A program made the position numbers and the translations under genes. DNA of 64,000 bases, taken from contig NZ_CP060784.1 of assembly GCF_014489555.1 (NCBI RefSeq), positions 3,224,001-3,288,000 on the forward strand, read 5' to 3'. The notes under the pieces were generated by a model. It had not been told where the DNA came from. It was given only the letters and a program-made list of their open reading frames with translations, and ran no database searches. How positions within the stretch are numbered: the first letter of the stretch is position 1; the number at the start of each line of letters is the position of its first letter. Shown piece after piece: positions 28,871 through 37,702 of this stretch. Origin of the DNA: Hymenobacter qilianensis (GTDB taxonomy: Bacteria; Bacteroidota; Bacteroidia; Cytophagales; Hymenobacteraceae).

Positions 28871-30840
28871 ATGAACGACGAGCACCTGCATTCCGTGCAC
28901 CAAGCTTTGCAGCAGCTACGCGACCGCGCCGAAATGCGCCAGCATCTGGTAACGCAAAGTGTAAGTGATGCCGTGCCGCCCGATATGCGGCGCCTCGTGC
29001 AGGAGCTGCAAGTGCACCAGATAGAACTAGAAATGCAGTACGAGGAGCTGCTGTTGACGCAAGCCTCGGCCGAAGCTGCTACCAGGCAATACATTGATCT
29101 CTATGACTTTGCGCCCGTTGGCTACTTTACGCTCACCGCGGATGGCCTGATTCAACAGCTCAATCTGCGGGCGGCACAGCTACTAGGCACGGTGCGTCAG
29201 CGCCTGCAAGACCGGCGCTTTGCCCTGTTCGTGACGATGGAATGCCGGTCTAAGTTTCTGGAGTTTCTGGTCAAAACCATGAGCTCTGACTCGCGCCATA
29301 CCTGTGAGCTGGATATGTTGCGGGAGGATGGCTCGCACTTCTTCGCCCGGCTGGAGGGCCTGGCTATGCTGTCGGCGGCGGGGATAAAGTGCTGCCGTCT
29401 GGCAGTCATCGATATGACCGAGTCGAAGGAGGCCAGCCGGGCGCTGGAGGCCAGCGAGGCCCGTTTTCGGCTGCTGTTTGAGCAAAGCCGCGATGCCACC
29501 CTGCTCATCCAGGACAATTATATTATTGATTGCAACGACTCAGCCCTGAAGCTCTTTAACATTCATTACAAAGGCGAGCTACAGGGCCAGCACATCACGA
29601 TTTTTGCCCCCCTACGCAGCCCAATGGCAAACCCTCTGCGGAGGCCGCCGCTGCTCACACCGCCGAGGCCTTAAGCAAAGGTTGGAGCCGGTTTGAGTGG
29701 CTGATGGTTGGGCCGAATGAGGAGGAAATGTGGGCAGAAATCTCCCTAACTTCCTTCTCGCTGGATGGGCAATCGATACTGCACTCCGTAGTGCGCGACA
29801 TTACCGTTCAGCGGGGCGCGCGCGAGCAGCTGCGCCGGGAGAAAGAGTTCTCTGAAAGCCTGCTCGATAATAGCGTCGATGGCATTATAGCCTTCGACGC
29901 CCAGCATCGGGTCACGGCCTGGAACCAGGTGATGGAGCAGAACACTCACAAAACCGAAGCCGAGGTGCTGGGTAAGGATATATTTGACCTGTTTCCGCGC
30001 CACCGCGAAGGACTCGAAGGAGAAGCCGTATGCAGGGTGCTGGCGGGTGAGCGCGTCACGCACTACAATCTGAAGCTGTATGGGCGCCCCGGCCACTTTG
30101 AGTCCTATTTTGTGCCCCTGCTGAATACTGAGGCCGAAGTAGAAGGAGGCCTGGTGCTGATTCGCGACGTGACCGAGCGCGTCCGGCTGGCCGAAGAGGC
30201 TACCCAGCTGAAGCTGCGCCAGCAGCAGGAGGTGCATTCTGCCATCCTCACCACCCAGGAAGAAGAGCGCAAGCGCATCGCGGAAGCCTTACACAACGGC
30301 GTTGGACAGCTGCTTTATGCTACCAAGCTAAATCTGGAAAACCGCGCGGGGGGCAATTCTTCCCGCGTGTCGGCGCTGGCCTTGCTGGAAGAAGCCATCA
30401 AAGCCACGCGCACCATCTCGTTTGAGCTGACGCCCGGCATACTCCAGGATTTTGGCTTGAAATCGGCGCTGGAGGAGCTGGTAAAACGCATTCCGCACGC
30501 GGGTTTGCACGTGCATCTGTATATGAAAGGCGACTTCGATAAATTGCCTCAGCAGCTCGAAGTATCGGTGTATCGTATTGTGCAGGAGCTGCTTAACAAC
30601 ATTATCAAGCACGCAAAAGCCCGCGAAACCTTTGTGCACGTAGTACATGAAGACGGCCACATATTCATATCCGTGGAAGATGATGGCCAAGGCTTCGAAC
30701 CTGCTCAGGCAAAGGCCAAACACTCCGGTATCGGCCTCACCAGCATCCGCAACCGAGTCGATCTGCTGGCGGGCACCCTCTCTATAGACTCCCGCCCCGG
30801 CCGTGGTACTATAGTGAGTATTGAGCTGCGGGTAAAGTAA
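28871..30840 (+). CDS. PAS-domain sensor histidine kinase, NarX/LHN-type (frame break)
   Basis: A soluble multi-PAS histidine kinase, about 656 residues after repair. After an N-terminal helical segment come three PAS-type domains (YDFAPVGYFTLTADGLI; ARFRLLFEQSRDATLLIQD; LLDNSVDGIIAFDAQHRV). A dimerisation/phosphoacceptor segment follows, with EEERKRIAEALHNGVGQLL (His in LHNGVGQ), and an ATPase with VQELLNNIIKHA and VEDDGQGF. The H-box has Asn where many relatives have Asp, a variant seen in Bacteroidota. No membrane segment is visible. The frame breaks at the C6 run 29607-29612; one added base gives TIFAPPTQPNGKPS. No cognate response regulator is adjacent. It likely partners with the CheB/CheR/PAS protein. 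Confidence 0.88.
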
Positions 30841-31153
30841 ATGTAATAGTAGATAAGCAAGCAGCGCCGGCACTATGCTTTCAGCATGGTGCCGGCGCTG
30901 CTTGCTATTAGTGACTTCGGTAAAGCAGCCGAGCAATTAAGCTCGTGCGGAATGAGATTTCTACCCTTTGGGTAAAACAGACGAAGAACCCCAATTCTTC
31001 CGTCGTCTAAACTGCATAGTAGCTAATTGAATAAATTGTCTTTAATATAAATAATACAAGTATGATTATGTCTTTAATTATTATTAGTTAAAAAATTTAT
31101 AAATTAGATTATAGGAAATTACATGATCTACCACCCTCTAAACCCTTGCAGCC
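30841..31153. other. AT-rich leader upstream of the LruC gene
   Basis: A 313-base gap. The first part holds the hairpin at 30856-30906. From about 31010 to 31110 the sequence is very AT-rich and probably contains the promoter of the LruC-domain gene. No gene was seen. Confidence 0.5.
30856..30906 (+). terminator. Strong GC-rich hairpin after the histidine kinase gene
   Basis: Perfect 18-bp arms AGCAAGCAGCGCCGGCAC and GTGCCGGCGCTGCTTGCT surround a 15-base loop. There is no clear T run, so it could be a factor-dependent terminator or an mRNA-stabilising hairpin. It starts 15 bases after the stop codon. Confidence 0.6.
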
Positions 31154-32440
31154 ATGAGAACTCAACCTCTACAGCAGAAGCTAACCTGGCTATTTTCGGT
31201 TGTAGCGCTGATGCTGACCTTCCAAAGTTGTTCGGATAAAGAAAACATTGCATCTCCTCGCACAACCAGCCAAGCGAGCACCCAGGACGTTGTTCTTCCT
31301 CCAGCCTGTCAGTCAGTATGTCTGGTAGCAGGTCAGCACAATCAAGTTGGAACAGTGGACGTGGCGATGGATGGTGGTGACGTATTGGTGACGTATAATC
31401 TGACGGCACCCGGTGTTACTCTCAAAGAGATACATCTGGATGTATTTACCAGTCTGCAAGAATTAAGAGATGAAAAGAAACTGAGCAATGGGGGAGCAAT
31501 ACCTGGCAAATTTACTTACAAACAGTCATTTAAGACTGGCGTAACATCTTATACCGTAAGAATTCCTGCCGCGCAGGTTCCAGACATTAACTGCTTTTTC
31601 ATAGCATCACATGCTGCTCTTTCCAATGGCGAAACAGCTTGGGGTGGTGTATGCGACAACACAAGCAAAGGCGTGTCCTTAGCCAATGCCAACCAGTTCC
31701 CAGGTAATAATTGGTCAGTCTATTTCGAGTTCTGCAAGAGCAGATGCAGCCAAGAGATCGACTTCACGTATGCTTGGGAGGACATTAACAACACCAGCCC
31801 CGACCAAAACGACCGTGATTACAATGATTTGGTAGTACAATCAGATGTAATAAAAACTCCTACTCAGCTGATCATTAATTTCTTGGCAACAGCTAGAGGC
31901 GCTGCTTATGATCATAAGTTCAGCTTTAGGATTCCAATGGCAGGAATAACTAGTATTTCAGGGTCGCCTAGCGTTACGAATGACGGTACTTATTACTATG
32001 TCACCGTTTTCGAGAGCACGAAGGCAGCATTACCTGGCACGGGAACCGATGGATTTGCTAATACGGTGCAAGGTGAGCCATGCGTTCCTTTCGCTACAGA
32101 ACAAATAACGCTCAATATCAACAGCGAATTCTCCTACAACCCCAGCGAGCCTTACGAACCTTATATTACGGTTTATCCATCTGGCTCCGTGAATGTTGGC
32201 TCTTCCTATGACTTATACATTTGGGAGGTTTCGAACAGGGATACCTATACTGTTGGAGGGAAGGTGTATCCAAATGGCATCCTGATTTCTGATGACTGGA
32301 GATGGCCTCTGGAAAGAGTTTCGGTTAATAATCCCTACTCTAGTTTCACCAGCATAACAGATGGATTCACCTACGGCTGGTTCAACTCCCCAGACCCTGG
32401 TTATGAGGCTGAAACGTTCAACAAAGCTACTTGCCTATAA
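31154..32440 (+). CDS. LruC-domain lipoprotein
   Basis: A 428-residue exported protein. The N-terminus (TWLFSVVALMLTFQSC) is a lipoprotein signal with Cys near residue 26. The centre has FTYAWEDINNTSPDQNDRDY followed by NDLVV, the acidic 'DxDxNDLV' signature of LruC domains, thought to bind calcium. Regions before and after are beta-rich with no other motif I recognise. LruC proteins are surface or matrix-associated, but their function is poorly known. The gene is richer in A/T than its neighbours and lacks the G-run motif inside it. It is followed by a bidirectional terminator and appears monocistronic. Confidence 0.78.
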   Translation: MRTQPLQQKLTWLFSVVALMLTFQSCSDKENIASPRTTSQASTQDVVLPPACQSVCLVAGQHNQVGTVDVAMDGGDVLVTYNLTAPGVTLKEIHLDVFTSLQELRDEKKLSNGGAIPGKFTYKQSFKTGVTSYTVRIPAAQVPDINCFFIASHAALSNGETAWGGVCDNTSKGVSLANANQFPGNNWSVYFEFCKSRCSQEIDFTYAWEDINNTSPDQNDRDYNDLVVQSDVIKTPTQLIINFLATARGAAYDHKFSFRIPMAGITSISGSPSVTNDGTYYYVTVFESTKAALPGTGTDGFANTVQGEPCVPFATEQITLNINSEFSYNPSEPYEPYITVYPSGSVNVGSSYDLYIWEVSNRDTYTVGGKVYPNGILISDDWRWPLERVSVNNPYSSFTSITDGFTYGWFNSPDPGYEAETFNKATCL

Positions 32441-32472
32441 TGCGTGCTAAGTATCAGGCGTAAGCACGCCTG

Positions 32473-32522
32473 AGCATCAAAAAAGCCCCCAGACGGATGT
32501 CTGGGGGGCTTTTTTGATGCTC
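32473..32522. terminator. Bidirectional terminator between convergent genes
   Basis: GAGCATCAAAAAAGCCCCC and GGGGGGCTTTTTTGATGCTC arms form an almost perfect palindrome around AGACGGATGTCT. It serves the LruC gene (plus) and the unknown exported gene (minus). The left arm has five C and the right six G, a mismatch that is itself consistent with a lost base in the C run. Confidence 0.92.
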
Positions 32523-32527
32523 AAGAC

Positions 32528-34691
32528 TTACAACCGGATGCCGATACCCGGCCCGAGCAGGAAGAACAACTTGCCGCCGTTGAGCAGATAGCCGCCGCCC
32601 AGATACAGCGGAAAAGTAAGCTTGGCGTCGCTGCGCGTGGGGTAAACGGAGCCCAGAATCACGATGCCCAGGTTGCGGGCGCTGTTGGCGTCGGGGTTGA
32701 GGTTGAAGGCATTCAGTGCCACGAAGCCCGCACCGACCTTGTAGGGGCGCAGCTTGTTGATTTTGTTGGGGTTGTAGAAGCTGAACTGCGCCAGTGTAGC
32801 CAGACTGATACCGTTGAAGGTACCTACGCCCTGCACGTCGCTGTTCACCTGCTTAGTCAGCAAGCCCGCCGGGAAGCTCACGTCGATATCGAACTTTACG
32901 CGGCGCTGAAGCACGATGTCGAGCTTCTGCTGGAAGCCGGGCTCCGAGTACTTATCCGTGGCGTGCTTCACCGTAATCTGAATGCGGGCCCAGTCGTCGA
33001 GGTCGTAGGTTTTGCGGGTGCTGAGGTGGGTGTTGAGGCTAAGGTTGCCCACCTGGCACTGCTTATCCTGATAAAAAGCCCCCCGGATGGAGTTTTCGCC
33101 GGGACAGATCACGACGTTGTCGAGGGTGCGCATCTCAATCAACTCGCCCTTGCTGTTCAGAGTCCGGATCTCGAAGCTCAGGTATTGCTTGCCGTAGAGC
33201 TGAGCGTCGGTGTCGATGGCATCGGCGTTGAAGCTAAACACCACGTCGCGGATGGACTTGTCGTAGAGCACGGGGCCGTTGAGGCGGGTGATGGGGCGGG
33301 GTGCTTCGCCAAAGGTTACGCTTACAAAGTCGAGCGGGTGGGGCGCTGAAACTCCCGCACATTCAGAACGTGGCTCGTTGGTTGGCCAGCATTGAAAATG
33401 GTCAGCCGTTTCTTGTCGATGTTCAAAGGCACCTGCACCCGATACACCACTGCCGTCTCGGAGCGAACGGAAGAATCGGAAGGCACTACCAGCACATCCT
33501 CAAAGTGGAAGCGCGCTTTCTGCAACGATTCGCCCTCCAGGCGCACGTCCACAGTTTCGCCGGGATTCACGGTTTGATTGCCTGTCCAGTCGCCACCGCG
33601 GTGCCGCACCTGCACGCCTGTAATGCTGGTTTTGGGCGACACGTTGAAGTTGGTGAGGTACTTGGGCTGGTCATTTTCCTTGATGTAGAGGTAGCTATCG
33701 GTTTGGCGGTGGGTGTTGTACACGCGCAGCCAGCACAGCACCCGGTCGTTGGAAAGGTAGCTGCGGGTCACCAGCTCAGCAATCAATGGTCCGCCCTGTT
33801 CTTCCTGGTCTTCAATGCGATAGGTGCGCTTAAGGTCGAAGCTGCGGCCATTGTCCAGTATAATTTCCACGCCTTGCCGGCGCGACGCTTCATTGAGCGT
33901 AATCTCCTTTTTATCGACGCTCAGAAACCGCAAACGGCTGGACTTCACCGTGAAATCCTGACGGAGCGGAGCCAGACTGTAGCTAAGGCGGCGGTTATTT
34001 TCGATGAGAAACGGCCGCTCCGTCTGGGGCCGCACCATCAGCGTGCGGTTGCCCGGCACATTGGGCAGCACATGCAGGCGCAAGGTGCCATTCTGCTGAC
34101 TGAGCCGGTAGTCAATGTCCTGGCCCCGGGTCCAGTCGGTGCTCACACGCACGTTTTTGGGGTTGTTGCTGGTCAGGTCAAACACCTTTTCTTCCCCCAC
34201 ATACAGCTCCGTATCGTTAGGCCGGAAGGCCAGCGTGGTGCGCGTAACGGGCAATGCATTCACCGACTGCGTCTGCAAAATGCCCCCGTGTTTTCAGGAT
34301 CCTGGGTGAAAGTGAGCCGGAGGAAGCGCGTAGCAGTCAGGTCGCGGAAACGGATTTTGGCCCGATAAAAGGCATTGTCTACGGCCGTGAGCGAGTCGAG
34401 GAGCTGAAAGTCGGCGGAGCGCTGGAGGCGGAGCGGGCGCTGGGAGGCAAATTGGGTGGGGTAAACCAGCAGCTCGGCCGTCTCGTCGTCTTGGCGGTAA
34501 TAGAAATACAGGTGCGGCTCATTCTCGACCGTTACTACCTGACGGCTAAGGTGGTAGCGGGCCGTATCGACGTGCAGCACCACCTCACGCAACAGGGGCG
34601 CCTGCGCGAAAGCGGCAGAGCCGGTTCCCAGGAAAGGCAACAGTAAAAACGCGGTGCCGACAATGCGGCCGAAGTCTGGAAGAATGCGCAC
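32528..34691 (-). CDS. Large exported protein of unknown function (two frame breaks)
   Basis: I do not recognise this protein. After repair of 34283-34287 (C5) and 33340-33343 (G4), each needing one base, it reads continuously for about 721 residues from a GTG at 34691. That start gives a clean signal peptide (FGRIVGTAFLLLPFLG, then TGSAAFAQ). The first 250 residues are beta-rich (LREVVLHVDTARYHLS; LRFLSVDKKEITLNEAS). The middle contains GVQVRHRGGDWTGNQTVNPG. The C-terminal 120 residues alternate hydrophobic strands and glycine turns (FPLYLGGGYLLNGGKLFFLL, then GPGIGIRL), like an outer-membrane barrel end. An outer-membrane or surface location is inferred. An upstream ATG at 34832 would hide the signal sequence, so I prefer the GTG. 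Confidence 0.6.
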
Positions 34692-34901
34692 GGAGCGGTT
34701 CAGGTCAGAGAGTGAGCAGCCGGAAGCCAGAAGCGCGAACCACCCAAGCAGTCCACAACAGGACAAAGGTAGAAGGGTAGAAGCGTCTGGCGAAAGCAAA
34801 AAACGGTTTTTTCCGCCTTCTCCCGCCTGCATCCGGTAGGATGAATCAGTTCTGGAAAAGCCCCTACAATGACTGTGCTATTTTACCCTCGAAGCGTTGT
34901 T

Positions 34902-35601
34902 TTAAGCTTTTTGCCGGCGCTTGTCCCACCACACATACCAGCCAAACAGCACCAGGCTCACGCCCGATACCCACAGCAACCCGCTTTTGAGGCGGTCATT
35001 CTCTTCGCCCAAGTACGCCAGCAGCGCGATGAGTGGTAAAATGCCCCCCGTGGTAGCTATCAGGAACTTTAGGTAGCCCATGCGTGCCAGGCCCGCCACG
35101 AAGCTCACAGCATCGTTGGAGATGATGGGGAGATGCGGGCAATAACCACGGCCCATATACCATAGCGCTGTACCTGATCTACCACTTTCTTCTCGTTTTT
35201 CTCGCCCAATAAGCCCCCACGAAGTTTGAGCCCAGCACGTGCCCTAGCCCGTAGCCCACCGACGAGGCCACCACTACCCCCACAAAGGACCACATCGAAC
35301 CCCACCACGGCCCATACGCCAGAATAGCCACTAGAATCAACAGGACCACGTTAATCACTACCAAAAACATCTGGATGATGAAGGCTAATATCAGCCAGAT
35401 TGGCCCCCACGGACCAAATTGCTGCACCCACTTAGCGATGCGCGGCCGCTCGCCGCTGGTCAGAATATCGAAAGCTTCGCGTATGGCGTTTTGAAATGCC
35501 GGCCACAAAAAATAACAGCCCACTAATAAGACGATTGCCCCCGCCGATACATACAAGGGTACATGGTTGGATGCAGGTTGAGCGGAAGCGTTGTCTTTCA
35601 A
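34902..35601 (-). CDS. VTT-domain (TVP38/TMEM64, DedA-like) membrane protein (two frame breaks)
   Basis: A polytopic inner-membrane protein of about 233 residues after repair. The VTT core is visible as a hydrophobic GPWWGSMWSFVGVVVASS, then GYGLGHVLGSNFVGG, then a cytosolic helix GEKNEKKVVDQVQRYG, followed by ISPIISNDAVSFVAGLARM, the family's proline/asparagine re-entrant motif. Relatives act as lipid scramblases or flippases (for example of undecaprenyl phosphate), but the cargo here is unknown. The frame breaks at 35214-35218 (C5) and 35127-35130 (G4); one base added at each makes it continuous. It stands alone, divergent from the GH15 gene. Confidence 0.82.
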
Positions 35602-35832
35602 GGCTTTAAAGCTGTTTGTGAGGTGATGGAAATGGCACGCTGAAGATTTATCGCAGATCGCTTAGCACAGTGAAAAATAGATTTTCGGGTGGGTTCAGCA
35701 TAGCGTAGCTGCCATTACGCAGAACTGCCTGCACGCGGTCGGCGGCAACCTGAGCGGCGCCAATAAGGTACACTACTGCTGAGTGGCGTCTAACATGCCT
35801 TTGAGCCGCTTTCATCACCTATTCCCCTCTCC

Positions 35833-37617
35833 ATGACGACAAAGCACACCTACGATATGGGCGTGATTGGCAACTGCGCCTTTCTAGCCTTGGTAAAACA
35901 AGACACTTCTATTTCCTGGCTTTGCTGGCCCCGCTTTGATAGCAGCTTCGTGTTTGGCAGCCTGCTCGATACGCGCAAAGGCGGCGAGTTCAGCATCAAG
36001 CCGTCCACCGAAGAGTTTAGCTCGCACCAGTTCTACCAGGAAAATACCAACGTACTCTGCACTGAAATCGAGAACGAGGACGGGCGCTACCGGGTCACGG
36101 ATTTTGCCCCCCGCTTCCCGCAGTACGACCGCTATTACAAGCCCCTGATGCTGATTCGGAAGATAGAGCCGCTATCGGGCACGCCCCGGGTGAAGGTGGT
36201 TTGCTCGCCGGTGGGTAACTACGGTGAGCTGCCTCTGAGCCGTCGGCGTAGCTCCAACCATATCGCCTTTCTGGGCTTGGAGGAGGAAATTCGTCTTACC
36301 ACTAATATTCCCCTGACCTATATCTTGGATGAGGAGTTTTTTGTGCTCAACGAGCCAAAATACTTGGTGCTCACCTATGGAGCACCATTGGAAGCCCCGT
36401 TGGAAAGCACCGCCGAGCGGTTTTTGCGCAGCACGGTGCAGTACTGGCAGAAATGGGTGAAAAGTACCAGCATCAGCAGCTTCTATCAGGAGGCCGTTAT
36501 CCGGTCGGCGCTGGCGCTCAAAATTCACCAGTACGAGGATACGGGGGCTATTATTGCGGCTAGCACCACTAGCTTGCCCGAGGCGCCCGGCAGCACCCGC
36601 AACTGGGATTACCGCTTCTGCTGGATGCGTGATACGTACTACATCCTCACGGCCTTCAACAACATTGGTCACTTTGAGGAGATGGAGCAGTATTTCCACT
36701 ACATCGCCAACATTTCCACGAAGGTTAAAGAAAAGTATCAGCCGCTCTACAGCATTAGCGGCGGCACAGAACTGATTGAGCGTGAGCTGGATCTGGAAGG
36801 ATACCTCGGCAATAAGCCCGTACGCATTGGCAACGACGCTTACACGCACATTCAGAACGACGTGTATGGGCAGGTGCTAGTGGCCTTGCTGCCGCTCTAT
36901 GTCGACCGCCGCTTTATCGATGGTGAGCGGACTGACTCGCAAAAGCTGATCTACGACGCGCTGCGCATGATCGACAAAACCATGAATATGCCCGACGCTG
37001 GTTTGTGGGAATTCAGAACGCTGGCGCAGTATCACAGCTATACTTACCTCTTCCATTGGGCCGGTGCGCACGCCGCGCGTCACGTAGCCCGCCGCCTAAG
37101 AAACCCTGAGATGGAAGCTCTGGCGACGCGCCTCATAGAGGAAGCAAGTCAAAAAATCGAAGAATGCTTTGATACCAAGCGCGGGGTGTACACCAACGCC
37201 ATCGGCTCGCCCCACCTCGATGCCAGCACTATGCAGCTCATCATGATGGGCTACCTCGACCCAGCCTCAGAAGTTGCCAAAACCCACCTCATAGAGCTGG
37301 AAAAGGAGCTGAAAACGCCCGAAGGCCTCTTCTACCGCTACCGCCACGCCGACGACTTCGGCACACCCGAAACCACCTTCCTCATCTGCTCTTTCTGGTA
37401 CGTGGAAGCTCTGGCCTGCGTAGGCCGCGTAGATGACGCCATTCGCGAGTTCGAGTCACTACTGACGTACACCAACCATCTGGGCTTGCTCTCGGAAGAT
37501 GTGGATGCGCGCACCGGTTCGCAGTGGGGCAATTTCCCACAGGCTTATAGCCACGTAGGTTTAGTGAATGCAGCTTATCGTATTGCCAAAAAGCTGGACC
37601 AGCCGAACTTTGTGTAA
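35833..37617 (+). CDS. GH15 family glycoside hydrolase (glucoamylase/trehalase-like)
   Basis: A 594-residue cytoplasmic GH15 protein with no signal peptide. It opens DMGVIGNCAFLALVKQDTSI, then SWLCWPRFDSS, the usual N-terminal beta domain. The (alpha/alpha)6 barrel contains STRNWDYRFCWMRDTYY and, further on, GLWEFR, the region of the general acid Glu. The C-terminus has LSEDVDARTGSQWGNFPQAY, typical of bacterial GH15. Some GH15 members are trehalases. Here it faces a trehalose-phosphate synthase/phosphatase gene across a shared terminator, so a role in trehalose or storage-glucan turnover is likely; the substrate is inferred from context. The frame is intact across a C6 run at 36106-36111. 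Confidence 0.88.
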   Translation: MTTKHTYDMGVIGNCAFLALVKQDTSISWLCWPRFDSSFVFGSLLDTRKGGEFSIKPSTEEFSSHQFYQENTNVLCTEIENEDGRYRVTDFAPRFPQYDRYYKPLMLIRKIEPLSGTPRVKVVCSPVGNYGELPLSRRRSSNHIAFLGLEEEIRLTTNIPLTYILDEEFFVLNEPKYLVLTYGAPLEAPLESTAERFLRSTVQYWQKWVKSTSISSFYQEAVIRSALALKIHQYEDTGAIIAASTTSLPEAPGSTRNWDYRFCWMRDTYYILTAFNNIGHFEEMEQYFHYIANISTKVKEKYQPLYSISGGTELIERELDLEGYLGNKPVRIGNDAYTHIQNDVYGQVLVALLPLYVDRRFIDGERTDSQKLIYDALRMIDKTMNMPDAGLWEFRTLAQYHSYTYLFHWAGAHAARHVARRLRNPEMEALATRLIEEASQKIEECFDTKRGVYTNAIGSPHLDASTMQLIMMGYLDPASEVAKTHLIELEKELKTPEGLFYRYRHADDFGTPETTFLICSFWYVEALACVGRVDDAIREFESLLTYTNHLGLLSEDVDARTGSQWGNFPQAYSHVGLVNAAYRIAKKLDQPNFV

Positions 37618-37648
37618 CACTTACACAAGCCTCTGACTTGTTTAAACT

Positions 37649-37683
37649 AAAAAAGCCCCCGGAATACATTCGGGGGCTTTTTT
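37649..37683. terminator. Bidirectional terminator between convergent GH15 and trehalose genes
   Basis: AAAAAAGCCCCCGGAAT and ATTCGGGGGCTTTTTTT arms with a three-base loop and T runs on both strands. It lies 30 bases past the GH15 stop and 20 bases before the stop of the minus-strand gene. Confidence 0.92.
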
Positions 37684-37702
37684 GTAATCATATAAAGCTA
37701 GG

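Noticed and set aside
25828-29612. Programmed ribosomal frameshifting or phase variation at G/C runs
   Set aside because: The breaks occur in unrelated housekeeping, transport and catabolic genes, often two to five per gene, without slippery-site plus stimulator structures. Identical motif runs are in frame in other genes. Run lengths of 3-6 are also short for phase variation.
29183-30237. Minus-strand frames opposite the histidine kinase
   Set aside because: No recognisable motifs, and the plus strand carries continuous PAS and kinase domains.
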